From the NCBI RefSeq assembly GCF_003026495.1, contig NZ_PYMA01000003.1:124001-188000 (forward strand): a stretch of 64,000 nucleotides of DNA, in the 5' to 3' direction. The notes beneath the pieces were generated by a model. That model saw only the letters and a list, made by a program, of their open reading frames with translations, was not told where the DNA came from and made no database searches. The translations under genes were made by a program, and so were the position numbers. This document shows, one piece after another, positions 33,100 through 42,289 of the stretch (position 1 is the stretch's first letter; every line of letters begins with the position of its first letter). The DNA comes from Photobacterium sanctipauli (GTDB taxonomy: Bacteria > Pseudomonadota > Gammaproteobacteria > Enterobacterales > Vibrionaceae).

Positions 33100-34341
33100 A
33101 TGAATTTAAACTCAGAACAGCAGCGGATGCTTGATGGTGAGTTTGGCCCCTCAATCCAGTGGGCAATCAAGTTTCTGGTTGAAACTGGCACCATGCTAGG
33201 TGCTGATTCACTGATCCCTATCCGCTACGCCTTCTTAATGGCCGATACCGACGCCATGGGCGAAGCGGGGATCAATTTTGTTCAAGAGCTAGGACAGCAA
33301 ATAGAGCAAACCAATACGATGCCAAGGGCAAACCTGTATCTTGAAAGCCGCCACACGGCCAATGAGCTAGTAGAGTTCGGCTTGCCTGCATGGTTCGTTG
33401 ACTTAGATAATCGCCGCTTAGAAGCCATCTCCAAAATTGGCTGCATAATGGAATTTGGCCATATCAATAACCACTCCGTCCCGGCCCCATGCTATGGAGA
33501 AGCCATTGCCATGGGCTCGACCCCTTCAGCCATTTACGCCAACTCTGCACTCGGCGCTCGAACAAACTTCGAAGCTGGACCCGCTGCTTTAGCAGCCGCG
33601 CTCGCAGGCTATGTACCAAGGTGGGGATTACACCTTGATGAAAACCGGGTGCCCCAGCGTGCTTTCAGCGTCGAGCGTACACCTCAGTCACTGACTGAAT
33701 GGGGCGCCCTGGGTGCGATAGTTGGCCAACGCCTCAACAACAGCAGTGAAATACCGATCATCCATGGCATTGATGCTCACCCCGGTGCGCTTGCACTTAA
33801 CCACTTTGGCGCGGCAATCGCAAGCTATGGTGCTGTTGGCCTCTTCCATGTGGCTGGCTGGACACCTGAAGCGTACAAATTTGCTTCACTTCAACTACCA
33901 AGCGAAATAGTCAGCAATGAAGAAATTAGCGCATTCATTTCGGGAAAACAGCTAGAAAACGAACCTTTGGATTTAGTTGTCTTTGGTGCACCGCAAATGG
34001 GACTGGATGAGATCATTGAATTGGAGCAAGGCTTACGTGGCAACCAAGTTGCCGAAAGGGTAACAATGCTTGCGTTTAGCGACAAGGGCACCATCGATGC
34101 CGCAGAAAGGCTAGGCATACTTCGTTCGCTGGAGCAAAGTGGTTGCCAGCTCTTAGACGGCATCGACTATTTCCAAGCTGGCTCTGAACCTATTCGCCAG
34201 AGCAACAATTGGCGCACTGCCATCACGCCATCAGTGAAGCTAAGCAACATTCTAAACGGGGCTGGCTATACGGCTGCGGCAGTCACAATCAACAACGCTA
34301 TACAATCAGCCATCGCAGGAAAAGTTATTCATGAAAATTAA
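33100..34341 (+). CDS. aconitase X catalytic (large) subunit
   Basis: 413 residues of the AcnX (formerly DUF521) family. Visible landmarks include LESRHTANELVEFGLP, the cysteine-containing GCIMEFGHINNHSVPAPCYG, GARTNFEAGPAALAAALAGYVPRWGLH, and IHGIDAHPGALALNHFGAAIASYGAVGLFHVAGWTPEA. AcnX enzymes are dehydratases with an Fe-S or related metal centre; characterised members act on cis-3-hydroxy-L-proline or mevalonate 5-phosphate. The separate small subunit follows with an 11 bp overlap, as in two-gene AcnX. Genes for proline or isoprenoid metabolism are absent here, so the substrate may be another hydroxy acid. Confidence 0.88.
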   Translation: MNLNSEQQRMLDGEFGPSIQWAIKFLVETGTMLGADSLIPIRYAFLMADTDAMGEAGINFVQELGQQIEQTNTMPRANLYLESRHTANELVEFGLPAWFVDLDNRRLEAISKIGCIMEFGHINNHSVPAPCYGEAIAMGSTPSAIYANSALGARTNFEAGPAALAAALAGYVPRWGLHLDENRVPQRAFSVERTPQSLTEWGALGAIVGQRLNNSSEIPIIHGIDAHPGALALNHFGAAIASYGAVGLFHVAGWTPEAYKFASLQLPSEIVSNEEISAFISGKQLENEPLDLVVFGAPQMGLDEIIELEQGLRGNQVAERVTMLAFSDKGTIDAAERLGILRSLEQSGCQLLDGIDYFQAGSEPIRQSNNWRTAITPSVKLSNILNGAGYTAAAVTINNAIQSAIAGKVIHEN

Positions 34342-34756
34342 TGCATTGCAAAAAGGTCTAGGCGAAGCATGTGAGGGCGAAGTACTGGTTTTAAATGGTG
34401 CTTTTTCCGCTCGATACGACTTAGATATCAAAACAGGCGAGTTTCTACGCCCTAATATCGTGGAAGACGGCGTCAGTGTTAAAGGCAAAATACTGGTCGC
34501 CGACCGTGCCAAAGGCGGCGTCGCCAGCTCATGGCTGTTCCATGAAATGGTGAGGCTAGGTACTGCGCCCAAAGCGCTTATCTTCAATAATGCCGGCCCA
34601 GTGATGATCCAAGCATCTGCATTTTCTGGGATCAGCATATTAGATAAGTTCGACGGGAATATTTGTAGCCAATTAAATAACGGTCAACGAGTCTTTGTAT
34701 CCCCGAAGGATGGCGTTATTGAAATATTGAACAACGGTGGGGTGGCAATCCAATAA
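34331..34756 (+). CDS. aconitase X swivel (small) subunit
   Basis: 141 residues of the AcnX swivel-domain family (formerly DUF126). The body VLVLNGAFSARYDLDIKTGEFL..., LVADRAKGGVASSWLFHEMVRLG and KALIFNNAGPVMIQASAFSGISILDKFD is characteristic: a small beta/alpha domain that closes over the active site of the large subunit. The ATG lies inside the end of the large-subunit gene (33100-34341), so the two are translationally coupled and certainly work as one enzyme. Confidence 0.9.
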   Translation: MKINALQKGLGEACEGEVLVLNGAFSARYDLDIKTGEFLRPNIVEDGVSVKGKILVADRAKGGVASSWLFHEMVRLGTAPKALIFNNAGPVMIQASAFSGISILDKFDGNICSQLNNGQRVFVSPKDGVIEILNNGGVAIQ

Positions 34757-34761
34757 TCAAT

Positions 34762-35499
34762 ATGCTCATACCTAGCTTGGATATCATCTATATACTTGCA
34801 CCAATTATCAGCTTAGTCGCGGCCCTGGTATCGTCCTTGGCAGGCTTCGGTGGTGGGATTGTCATGCTCATTTTGCTCTCACCGCTGATCCCAACCAAGG
34901 AGCTAATGGCCGTGATTTGCCTGGTGCAATTTGCATCGTTAATCAGTCGCGTGTTGATTTATCGCAACCATATCTCAACCCGTTTCATGCTTGAATTTAT
35001 GGTCGGCGCTATTCCCGCAACGATTATCGCCTCGCTTGTTTTTGACCAAATTAATGCAGCTAGCCTAGCGGTAATATTGGGTTTGTTCCTGCTCTACTCC
35101 GCAATTAAGCCCAATGGCTTACCCTTTGGCAAGCTCGGAAACAATACGCCTTTCTCAGGCGGCGTTCTATCTTTTATTTCATTCTTCGTCGGCGCGCCGG
35201 GCCCAGGTATTGCGGCATTGTTGCAAAGGCTTGAGTTCGATAAATTCACCTTCCTTGGCACAATTACAGCCTGTATGCTGATGCAGAATGTCTTTAAGCT
35301 TACGGCATTCATTTCCATTGGTGTTCCTATGGAAAAATGGATCGTTATCTGCCTAATAATGAGTGCTACTGGCATCATTGGCACCATAATCGGCAAAAAA
35401 CTCGGCAATGTCATATCAGAGGTCATGATATTCAGGTTTATCCGAATTGCTATGCTGCTGGCGAGTCTCAACCTGTTCTACAAAGCCATGTCCATATAA
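34762..35499 (+). CDS. TauE/SafE-family anion exporter
   Basis: 245 residues with about seven or eight hydrophobic helices. The duplicated family motif is visible: SSLAGFGGGIVMLILLSPLIP in the first half and SFFVGAPGPGIAALLQRLEFDKF in the second. Members export sulfite or sulfonates, or move related anions, across the inner membrane. The ATG is 5 bp from the swivel-subunit stop, so it is the last gene of the operon from 32137. With a sulfatase across the intergenic space, disposal of a sulfur oxyanion released by the pathway is a reasonable inference. Confidence 0.85.
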   Translation: MLIPSLDIIYILAPIISLVAALVSSLAGFGGGIVMLILLSPLIPTKELMAVICLVQFASLISRVLIYRNHISTRFMLEFMVGAIPATIIASLVFDQINAASLAVILGLFLLYSAIKPNGLPFGKLGNNTPFSGGVLSFISFFVGAPGPGIAALLQRLEFDKFTFLGTITACMLMQNVFKLTAFISIGVPMEKWIVICLIMSATGIIGTIIGKKLGNVISEVMIFRFIRIAMLLASLNLFYKAMSI

Positions 35500-35524
35500 G
35501 TCAATTAAGAGCATGATATAAGAA

Positions 35525-35562
35525 AGCCTTGATTCAGTGTTTTAACTTACTGAATCAAGGCT
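35525..35562. terminator. bidirectional terminator between convergent tauE-like and LysR genes
   Basis: Perfect 14 bp stem AGCCTTGATTCAGT / ACTGAATCAAGGCT with a 10 nt loop and CTTTAATTT after it. Confidence 0.75.
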
Positions 35563-35607
35563 CTTTAATTTATGTTTTGAATATAATTTAAACGCTTATT
35601 GAACGTA

Positions 35608-36543
35608 TTACCTCAACCATTCGCCCACGATCACGCCTTCCTGATAAAGATCTTCTAAAATACTTAGGATCTTCTCTTTGACGATCATGGTCGCAGTATT
35701 CAATGGATAACTGGAAGGCCAAGACAGGTAAATTTGGCGTGACATTTCTGGCTTCACAATCCGCCTCGCTACTATTTTTTTATCTTGGCACAATTTATAG
35801 ATTGATGGCCATGGAAATACACCATGGGCGACTCCCTCAGTCACAAAATGCTCGATTAGCCTTGTGGATTCGGTTTCCAGTTTAATATTAAGTGGTAGCT
35901 TTTTCTTTTCAGACAGTTCTTCAAGCATTGCTCGAAGCGCATGGCTCTTTTGGCTTAACACCAAGGGCTTTCTGGACAGTTCACTGAAAGAAATTTGCCC
36001 ACCCGTCACCGTTTCAGGCTCACTGCTAGGGTACTGCTCAATAAAGAACAGCGGTTCTTCATAAATGATTTCACTATTTAGGTTGCCCTTTGGCTTATCA
36101 CCGGCAATCAAACCCAAGTCTGCCCTTCCCCTCTCCACCATCGCTTGGCTAGTAAGGCTACGTGCTTCCATAGGACGAAGGTTGATATCGGGGTATTCAA
36201 GCTCGATTTCTTTTACCAGCCTTGGCGCGACATAAATAGATAACATAGGAGGGAAAACGACAGCGACATCACCTTTAGGAATATTAACTTCATCCCTAAC
36301 ATCGTCTTTTGCTTGCTTGAGCTGACCGAGTATCTTCTTTCCGTGCTGATACAGCACTTCACCTGCCGCAGTCACAGTAACACCACGCGGTGAGCGAATA
36401 AATAATTGCGTGCCGAGCTCATCCTCTAGTGAGGCGATATGCTGGCTTAATGCTGGCTGGGCTATCAATAAATTTTTTGATGCTTTTAAAAAGCTGCCAG
36501 CATCAACAATCTCAGTAAAATATTTCAATTGTCGAAAGTTCAT
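35608..36543 (-). CDS. LysR-family regulator of the catabolic island
   Basis: 311 residues. The helix-turn-helix is LRQLKYFTEIVDAGSFLKASKNLLIAQPALSQHIASLE, then LGTQLFIRSPRGVTVTAAGE; the effector domain begins near residue 92. The N-terminal MNFRQLKYFTEIV type resembles the Cbl/NAC-like and related LysR groups. It lies at the 3' side of the sulfatase on the same strand, about 70 bp away, with the TauE operon convergent. It is the only regulator in the island and so the likely controller of the sulfatase, transporter and enzyme operons. The inducer is unknown. Confidence 0.85.
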   Translation of the reverse strand: MNFRQLKYFTEIVDAGSFLKASKNLLIAQPALSQHIASLEDELGTQLFIRSPRGVTVTAAGEVLYQHGKKILGQLKQAKDDVRDEVNIPKGDVAVVFPPMLSIYVAPRLVKEIELEYPDINLRPMEARSLTSQAMVERGRADLGLIAGDKPKGNLNSEIIYEEPLFFIEQYPSSEPETVTGGQISFSELSRKPLVLSQKSHALRAMLEELSEKKKLPLNIKLETESTRLIEHFVTEGVAHGVFPWPSIYKLCQDKKIVARRIVKPEMSRQIYLSWPSSYPLNTATMIVKEKILSILEDLYQEGVIVGEWLR

Positions 36544-36612
36544 CCCTGACTCCTATACCAAGATTGTTGATCTGGATCATTCTATATAATTAAAAACACT
36601 AGATAAAGTGCT

Positions 36613-38058
36613 TTAGCTCTCGCTTTTATAGCTTGCTAACTCACCCGGTGCCGGTGTCGCACCAAAGCCGCCTTTTTTGACAATATAATCCCGGCCGCCA
36701 TTCTCATTGACTAATTTTTCCTGATCAGCCTTCGCTCTAATATCCACTTCTTCAGGGTCACAAATTTTGCGTAATTCAGCCTCAAGTTCAATGACCACTT
36801 CATTCATTTCAGGTAACTCAGAAATGTCATTCAGCTCTTCCGGATCCGCTTTTAAATTAAATAACTGGGGCTTGTACCCGACGTAGTGAATATATTTATA
36901 GTCGCCCTTGCGTATCATGAAAGCGCCACTGATCGCGCCTGCAGCATGGTACTCAGAAAAAACCACTCTTTCTGGATCATAAGGCTCTGATCCAATTTGA
37001 TTTAGCGATCTTCCAGCCCAATTTTCTGGTATTTCAGCACCGGTTTCCTTGACTATCGTCGCGCTCACATCCACCAAGGAAACGGGCGTATCGCACACTG
37101 TATTTGGCTTAACGTCAGGACCTCGCATAATCATAGGGATTGCACCGGCTTCCTCAAAGAAAGTCGATTTACCCCAAAGTCCCCGAGCGCCCATATTATC
37201 GCCATGATCAGAGGTATAGATAACTTGGGTATCGTCTTTTAAACCAACCTCTTCCAAGGTGTCTAAAATTTTCCCTATGTTGTCATCCAAGAATGACACC
37301 AATCCATAGTAACTTTTGAGCGCCACCTTCACTTTATCGTCATCGAAGAATTCGTCATGGATCCAGCACTTTCTCCACTGGTTAAGCCAACCATGATCGG
37401 GCCTTTCTGAAACCTCATAAGCCTTTGGCATATTGATATCCATATCGGCATACAAGTCATAAAATTCTTGAGGCGCAATCAAAGGAAAGTGCGGCGCAAC
37501 TAAGCCGATATATAGCACAAATGGTTCATCGCGATTTTGATCGCGTAACCAGTCGCATGACAGCCTAGTTATGTTCCTATCGTATTGGGTATAGGTGCTC
37601 TCGCCAGGGCCAATCTGCTCAGACATGGATGAGCACTTCATTCGCCTTGGCAAATCATCACGGACAGAGCCTAGAATATCCCCTTTCTCACCCACAACGT
37701 GCATCGGCAAAATTTGTTCGTCAAAACCAACGTCATCCTTGTCATTTCGATAATGCAGCTTGCCAATGGAAGCTGATTTAATATTTTTATCTCGGATCAA
37801 GTGGCCCCAGCTTGGCACCTTGCCTTCATAAGGATGAGCATTATCCCAATACCCTGTTTCACACACGTATCGTCCAGCCGCAAACGCAGCCCTACCCGGT
37901 AAACAAATTGGCGAATTAGTATAAGCTGACGAAAAACGACAACCTTCACTTGCTAGGCGATCGATATTCGGCGTTTTGATAAACGGGTGACCATGGCAGC
38001 CAAGTATTTTACTGGCATGCTCGTCAGACATAATCACAATAATATTTTTCGCAGACAT
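36613..38058 (-). CDS. type I sulfatase (formylglycine-dependent, cytoplasmic)
   Basis: 481 residues. The formylglycine motif C-x-P-x-R is present as ICLPGRAAFAAGRY with Cys52. Metal ligands lie in the N-terminal MSDEHASK and in the YTSDHGDNMGARGLWGKSTFFEEAGAIPMI segment. There is no signal peptide, so the sulfate ester must be taken up first. Overall layout resembles choline-sulfatase and other alkyl/aryl sulfatases; the C-terminal extension holds several acidic stretches. It sits between the LysR gene and the transporter genes on the same strand, which suggests the transported substrate is a sulfated organic acid or that the sulfatase frees it. No maturase gene is seen in the window. Confidence 0.88.
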   Translation of the reverse strand: MSAKNIIVIMSDEHASKILGCHGHPFIKTPNIDRLASEGCRFSSAYTNSPICLPGRAAFAAGRYVCETGYWDNAHPYEGKVPSWGHLIRDKNIKSASIGKLHYRNDKDDVGFDEQILPMHVVGEKGDILGSVRDDLPRRMKCSSMSEQIGPGESTYTQYDRNITRLSCDWLRDQNRDEPFVLYIGLVAPHFPLIAPQEFYDLYADMDINMPKAYEVSERPDHGWLNQWRKCWIHDEFFDDDKVKVALKSYYGLVSFLDDNIGKILDTLEEVGLKDDTQVIYTSDHGDNMGARGLWGKSTFFEEAGAIPMIMRGPDVKPNTVCDTPVSLVDVSATIVKETGAEIPENWAGRSLNQIGSEPYDPERVVFSEYHAAGAISGAFMIRKGDYKYIHYVGYKPQLFNLKADPEELNDISELPEMNEVVIELEAELRKICDPEEVDIRAKADQEKLVNENGGRDYIVKKGGFGATPAPGELASYKSES

Positions 38059-38109
38059 AAAAACTCCATTTATTTATGGCGTATTCATTATTTAATGAGG
38101 AAAGAGAGG

Positions 38110-38146
38110 TATACCCAAGCTATATCAAGATGCAACTTGGGTATAT
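38110..38146. repeat. short palindromic repeat, TATACCCAAG arms
   Basis: TATACCCAAG ... CTTGGGTATAT around CTATATCAAGATGCAA. Related sequence occurs at 55891-55961, and further ATACCCAAG arms occur at 56202 and 57146. It lies between the sulfatase and tctA genes. A second hairpin (AGCAAGCACA / TGTGCTTGCT, 38154-38181) follows. Confidence 0.6.
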
Positions 38147-38200
38147 ACAACAGAGCAAGCACATTAAATTATGTGCTTGCTATAAAGAGGTACAGATAAT

Positions 38201-39715
38201 TTATGCGGTATCTAAATTAACTTCTTGTGGCTTATTCCTAAAGCGAGAATATAGTTTTATCGCAATAGCCAATACAGGAATGGAGAAGAAAATAAGTGCG
38301 ATAGGACGCTCAGCAAATATCATAAATCCATTATCACCAAGAAGAAGCGATTGGCGTAGCGCTTGTTCGGCACCCGGCGCGAGAACAAAGGCGATAACAG
38401 TTGCTGCCGTACTTAAGTTCATCGTTCGCATAAAGTAGCCAACAAGCCCGAACACACAAGCTAGACCGACATCAAATAAGCTCGACCTTGCCGTATAGGC
38501 TGATACACAGGCAATCGCCAAAATAGAGGGATAAATATACGTCGGAGGTACTTTATCAATGATGCGGCCAATATGTACACTGCCAAACCAGCCGACCAAG
38601 AAGTAAATAAATATCCCGACTAAGCCCGCAGCAAATAGCCCATAAACAATATCACCAGAGGTTTCAAAGATCTGCGGCCCGACTTGGATACCATGAATCA
38701 TGAAGACGCCAAGCAACATCGCTGCAATGGTACTTCCTGGTACACCCAACGCCAACAATGGGATCATACTAGGACCAGAGACTGCGTTATTGGCTGCTTC
38801 CGGCGCTGCAATCCCTTCGATAACACCCGTCCCCCACTTATCACCATTTTTAGCTTTACGTCGACCTTCGCTATAAGCGACGAAACACGCGACAGCTGAC
38901 CCTACACCCGGCAGCAAACCAATAACAGCACCAATACCTGCACCTTTACCGATAAATGGTAAGCAACGCTTTACTTCTTGTGCGCTAAGGGATTCATCTT
39001 CAACACAACTGGCCTTCATTTTTTGCTCTTTATCTTTTTTGGCTTGATGCTGAGTCGCTTGAACAAACACTTCTGAGATAACAAACAAACCAATCAACAG
39101 CGGTACTAATGAAAGGCCGTTATAAAGCTCTATCATACCGAAGTCTAATCTTGGCTCTGACGTGATTGGATCCAAGCCAATCATTGCCAATGACGCCCCC
39201 AGCAAAGTGGAAATAATCCCCTTTAGAATTGAGCTTGAAATAACACTACCAATAATCAAGAAGGCACACAGATAAATTGCAAAGTACTCTGGTGGTCCTA
39301 GCTGTCGAGTGAACGAAGCAATAGTGAGGGCAGCACAAATAAGCAGTATTTCACCGGTAAAATCACCTATCGCCGACGCCAATGACGCTGTTTTGAGTGC
39401 TTTTCCAGCCTGGCCTTTCTGGGTCATGGGGTGACCATCGAGAATGGTTGCTGCAGCCGCTGTTGTACCTGGGGTATTAAACAAAATAGCAGAAATCGAC
39501 CCACCAAAACGACCAGCTTTACCAATTACGTAAAGGAATGCCAACGCCGACAAAGGGTCTACATAGTAAGTAAGCGGGACAAGCATGGCTATTGCTGCCG
39601 ATGCTGTCAGCCCAGGGATCGCCCCTACGACAACACCCAATATAGCGCCTGCCACAATAAACAACATTGTCGTCGGTTACGAAAATATGGTTAGAAATCC
39701 ATTTAACAGTTCCAT
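38201..39715 (-). pseudogene. tctA: tripartite tricarboxylate transporter large permease (TctA), nonsense mutation at codon 13
   Basis: Family start is recognisable: ATG at 39715 behind AGGGATCAGACA gives MELLNGFLTIFS, then TAA at 39677-39679, then PTTMLFIVAGAILGVVVGAIPGLTAS in the same frame to a stop at 38201. Relatives read an unbroken FS-x-TxxLFIVAG here, so one base change (for example TTA to TAA) would explain it. The rest, 488 codons with the usual dozen helices and GxIPGLTAS and GLLPGVGSAVACF motifs, is intact. A restart at ATG 39667 would lack the first helix part and has no ribosome binding site. TctA forms the sodium- or proton-driven channel with TctB for organic acids captured by TctC. 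Confidence 0.8.
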
Positions 39716-39728
39716 TGTCTGATCCCTA

Positions 39729-40253
39729 TTAGCTCTTCAGAAAACTTGTTATATCAAACACTTCTGCAGGCGGCTCAAATACCCCCATCAGTATGAAGAA
39801 CAAGTAGTAAAACACCACGGACATCACCACAGGTAAAATGATCAGCGCCTTCCCTCGCACGCTAAAATGGTATGCAGCCGCAAAAATAGTGAACAGCGTT
39901 GCAGTTAGATAGCCAAATGCACTAAACATCCACACATATATAAAGCTCAATACTGAAAGGGGAAGCACCTGCTTAATGAATACCGCGCTATTAAACTTTG
40001 GCTTATCGTCAGACACCGAGCTTCCCCTCAATCCCTGAACTGCAAGCACCAAGCCTAACAGCCCCATAAAAGCAGAGATACTTTGCGGAAAGAACCGGGC
40101 ACTTACGCCAAGGTCATCAATTTCTACAGGGATTTTAAAGGACTCGTAAAATATAACCCCTGAGATAATGGCAATAACAACTCCCGTATAGAAGTTATAT
40201 CGAGATGTGCTGTTGCTTATCTGCTGCTCTGAATAACTTGATGTTTTACTCAT
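39729..40253 (-). CDS. tctB: tripartite tricarboxylate transporter small subunit (TctB)
   Basis: 174 residues with four or five hydrophobic segments (VVIAIISGVIFYESF, FMGLLGLVLAVQGL, LPLSVLSFIYVWMFSAFGYLTATLFTIFAAAYHF, ALIILPVVMSVVFYYLFFILMGVFEPP), the pattern of the DUF1468/TctB family. TAGGTAACACA precedes the ATG. It lies between tctC and tctA with short gaps, the usual order of these operons. The gene itself is open, but both partner genes are broken, so the transporter is probably inactive. Confidence 0.85.
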   Translation of the reverse strand: MSKTSSYSEQQISNSTSRYNFYTGVVIAIISGVIFYESFKIPVEIDDLGVSARFFPQSISAFMGLLGLVLAVQGLRGSSVSDDKPKFNSAVFIKQVLPLSVLSFIYVWMFSAFGYLTATLFTIFAAAYHFSVRGKALIILPVVMSVVFYYLFFILMGVFEPPAEVFDITSFLKS

Positions 40254-41177
40254 TGTGTTACCTATAATCCATTACTTACTAACCAATGGTTTCCAATCCT
40301 GTTTAGCCTGATTCAGTGCCAACGTTGATTGAGTAGAGTCCAAGCTGGTGATCGGCAATCCGGCTTTGTCTAGCACATCCGTATAGCCTGTATCTTCAAC
40401 CATTTTCGCAATACGTTGAGATAGTGCATCGACGGTTTCATCGGAAACACGCTTTGGTGCCATCACAACAATTGGGGAAGATACTTTTACAAAATCGACA
40501 TTTTGCTCTTGCGCGGTGGAAACATCAGGCACTGCTGGGTGGCGGGTATCAGAAAGCACTCCAATTAGACGAATATCTTGTTCAAAACCTAGTCCTAAAT
40601 GAGCACCAATCACGCCAAAGTCAATTTGCTTGCTCACCAAGGCCGATCTTACTGACGCGCCGCCTCTGAAAGGGACATCTCTGACCTTAATATTGTTTTT
40701 ATCTAATACACCAACCCCTGCTATGTGCCAAACATTGCCCCTACCGGTATGTCCCCAACGTGCAGATTTGCCACCCTCTTTCAAGTAAGCGAGCAACTCC
40801 GGAATATCTTTAATTGGCGAAGAAGCAGGAACAAAGACACCAGCGGTTAATTCACCCACAGTCGCAACAGCCTTGAAGTCATTAGAAGACACAACTTGGC
40901 GCTTACTCAGGTTACGCAGCAACATCGAACCGGCAGAAGAAAGGTATAACGAATAGCCTGTTGGCGGTTGGTCAGCCACGAAACGTCCGCCAATCAATCC
41001 ACCACCACCAGGCTTGTTAACGACAACAATCGGCTGCCCCTCTAAATAGTCAGGTGCTACTTTAGCCAATGCACGAGCATAAGTATCAACCCCTCCACCA
41101 GCACTGTATCCTACAACCATGTTTACTGGGCGCTGAGGAAACTCAGCTGCAATGGTTGCAGTGTAAACCCCCCTTAA

Positions 41178-41960
41178 TTAGTTACACGCATAATTAGAGT
41201 TTCCAGCTGATGAATGTAATGCTAGATATTCCCATGGCGTCAAGTCATTCAGTGAGTCATGTGGCCGCTCTTCGTTATATTCGCGTACCCAGTTTTCCGT
41301 CAGCTCTCGTACTTCTGTTAATGTTTTGAACACATACATATTTAGGATTTCATCGCGGTATGTTCGGTTGAAGCGCTCGACATATGAGTTCTGGGTCGGC
41401 GTTCCTGGCTGTATAAATTCAAGCTTAATACGGTGTTCTTCAGCCCACTCGGCAAGCGCAGTAGAGATAAATTCGGGACCATTATCCATACGCAGTTTTT
41501 TAGGGTAACCACGCCAAGCAACGACCCGTTCCAGTACTCGTATCACCCGTAGTGCAGGCAAGTTGAGATCAATCTCGATGGCCAATGCTTCACGATTGAA
41601 GTCATCAACGAGATTGAATGTCCTGAAGCGCCGTCCACAGAACAGGCTATCGCTCATAAAATCCATAGACCAACAGTAATTAGCTGTAGTAGGTACTGCT
41701 AACGGCTCTGGACTGCGTGTTGGTAGACGTTTCTTACCTCGCCGCCGTTTGTTCAAATTAAGGTCGCAATACAGGCGATAAACACGCTTGTGATTCCAGT
41801 TGTGTCCCCAGCGGCGTAGGATTTTAAGTAGCTTACTGAAGCCATAGGCTGGATAACGCTCAACCGCTTCCTGTAGCTTCAGGATTACTTGGTCATTCCT
41901 ATGAATCTCAGGCTGATACCGATACACTGAATCACTGATGCCAACAGCGCGACAGGCCAT
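41178..41960 (-). CDS. IS3-family transposase OrfB (DDE integrase core)
   Basis: 260 residues counted from the first Met; the natural product is probably an OrfAB fusion formed by -1 frameshifting. It has an HTH_21-like segment (YPAYGFSKLLKILRRWG) and an rve integrase core with the DDE acids in CWSMDFMSDSLF, LRMDNGPEF and YVERFNRTYRDEI. Frame continues upstream without stop to the overlap with orfA (KPAIRRELVNYAREKHGASLRMACRAVG). It catalyses cutting and joining of the element ends. Confidence 0.93.
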   Translation of the reverse strand: MACRAVGISDSVYRYQPEIHRNDQVILKLQEAVERYPAYGFSKLLKILRRWGHNWNHKRVYRLYCDLNLNKRRRGKKRLPTRSPEPLAVPTTANYCWSMDFMSDSLFCGRRFRTFNLVDDFNREALAIEIDLNLPALRVIRVLERVVAWRGYPKKLRMDNGPEFISTALAEWAEEHRIKLEFIQPGTPTQNSYVERFNRTYRDEILNMYVFKTLTEVRELTENWVREYNEERPHDSLNDLTPWEYLALHSSAGNSNYACN

Positions 41961-42022
41961 ACGAAGGCTTGCCCCGTGCTTCTCACGGGCATAATTAACA
42001 AGCTCTCGCCTAATCGCTGGCT

Positions 42023-42289
42023 TTACAGCTTTTTTTCAATAATGTCTTTGAGGATACGGTGCTCAAGGCTGAGGTCTGCAAACATAGATTTAAGCCGGCG
42101 GTTCTCTTCTTCAAGCTCTTTCATACGCTTGATATCTGAGGACTCCATGCCACCGTATTTCGCTTTCCAGTTGTAGTACGTGGCATCTGAAATGCCGTAT
42201 TCACGGCAGACTTCTTTTACCAGTCTGCCTGCCTCTACTTCTTTCAAAATCTTGACGATTTGAGTTTCCGTGTAGCGTGATTTTTTCAT
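42023..42289 (-). CDS. IS3-family OrfA (DNA-binding)
   Basis: 88 residues: a helix-turn-helix of the transposase_8 type (YTETQIVKILKEVEAG...VCREYGISDATYYNWKAKYGG) followed by a leucine-zipper-like helix (LEEENRRLKSMFADLSLEHRILKDIIEKKL). The gene ends in an A7G run (T7 at 42030-42036 on the plus strand), a slippery sequence for the -1 shift into orfB. Confidence 0.92.
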   Translation of the reverse strand: MKKSRYTETQIVKILKEVEAGRLVKEVCREYGISDATYYNWKAKYGGMESSDIKRMKELEEENRRLKSMFADLSLEHRILKDIIEKKL

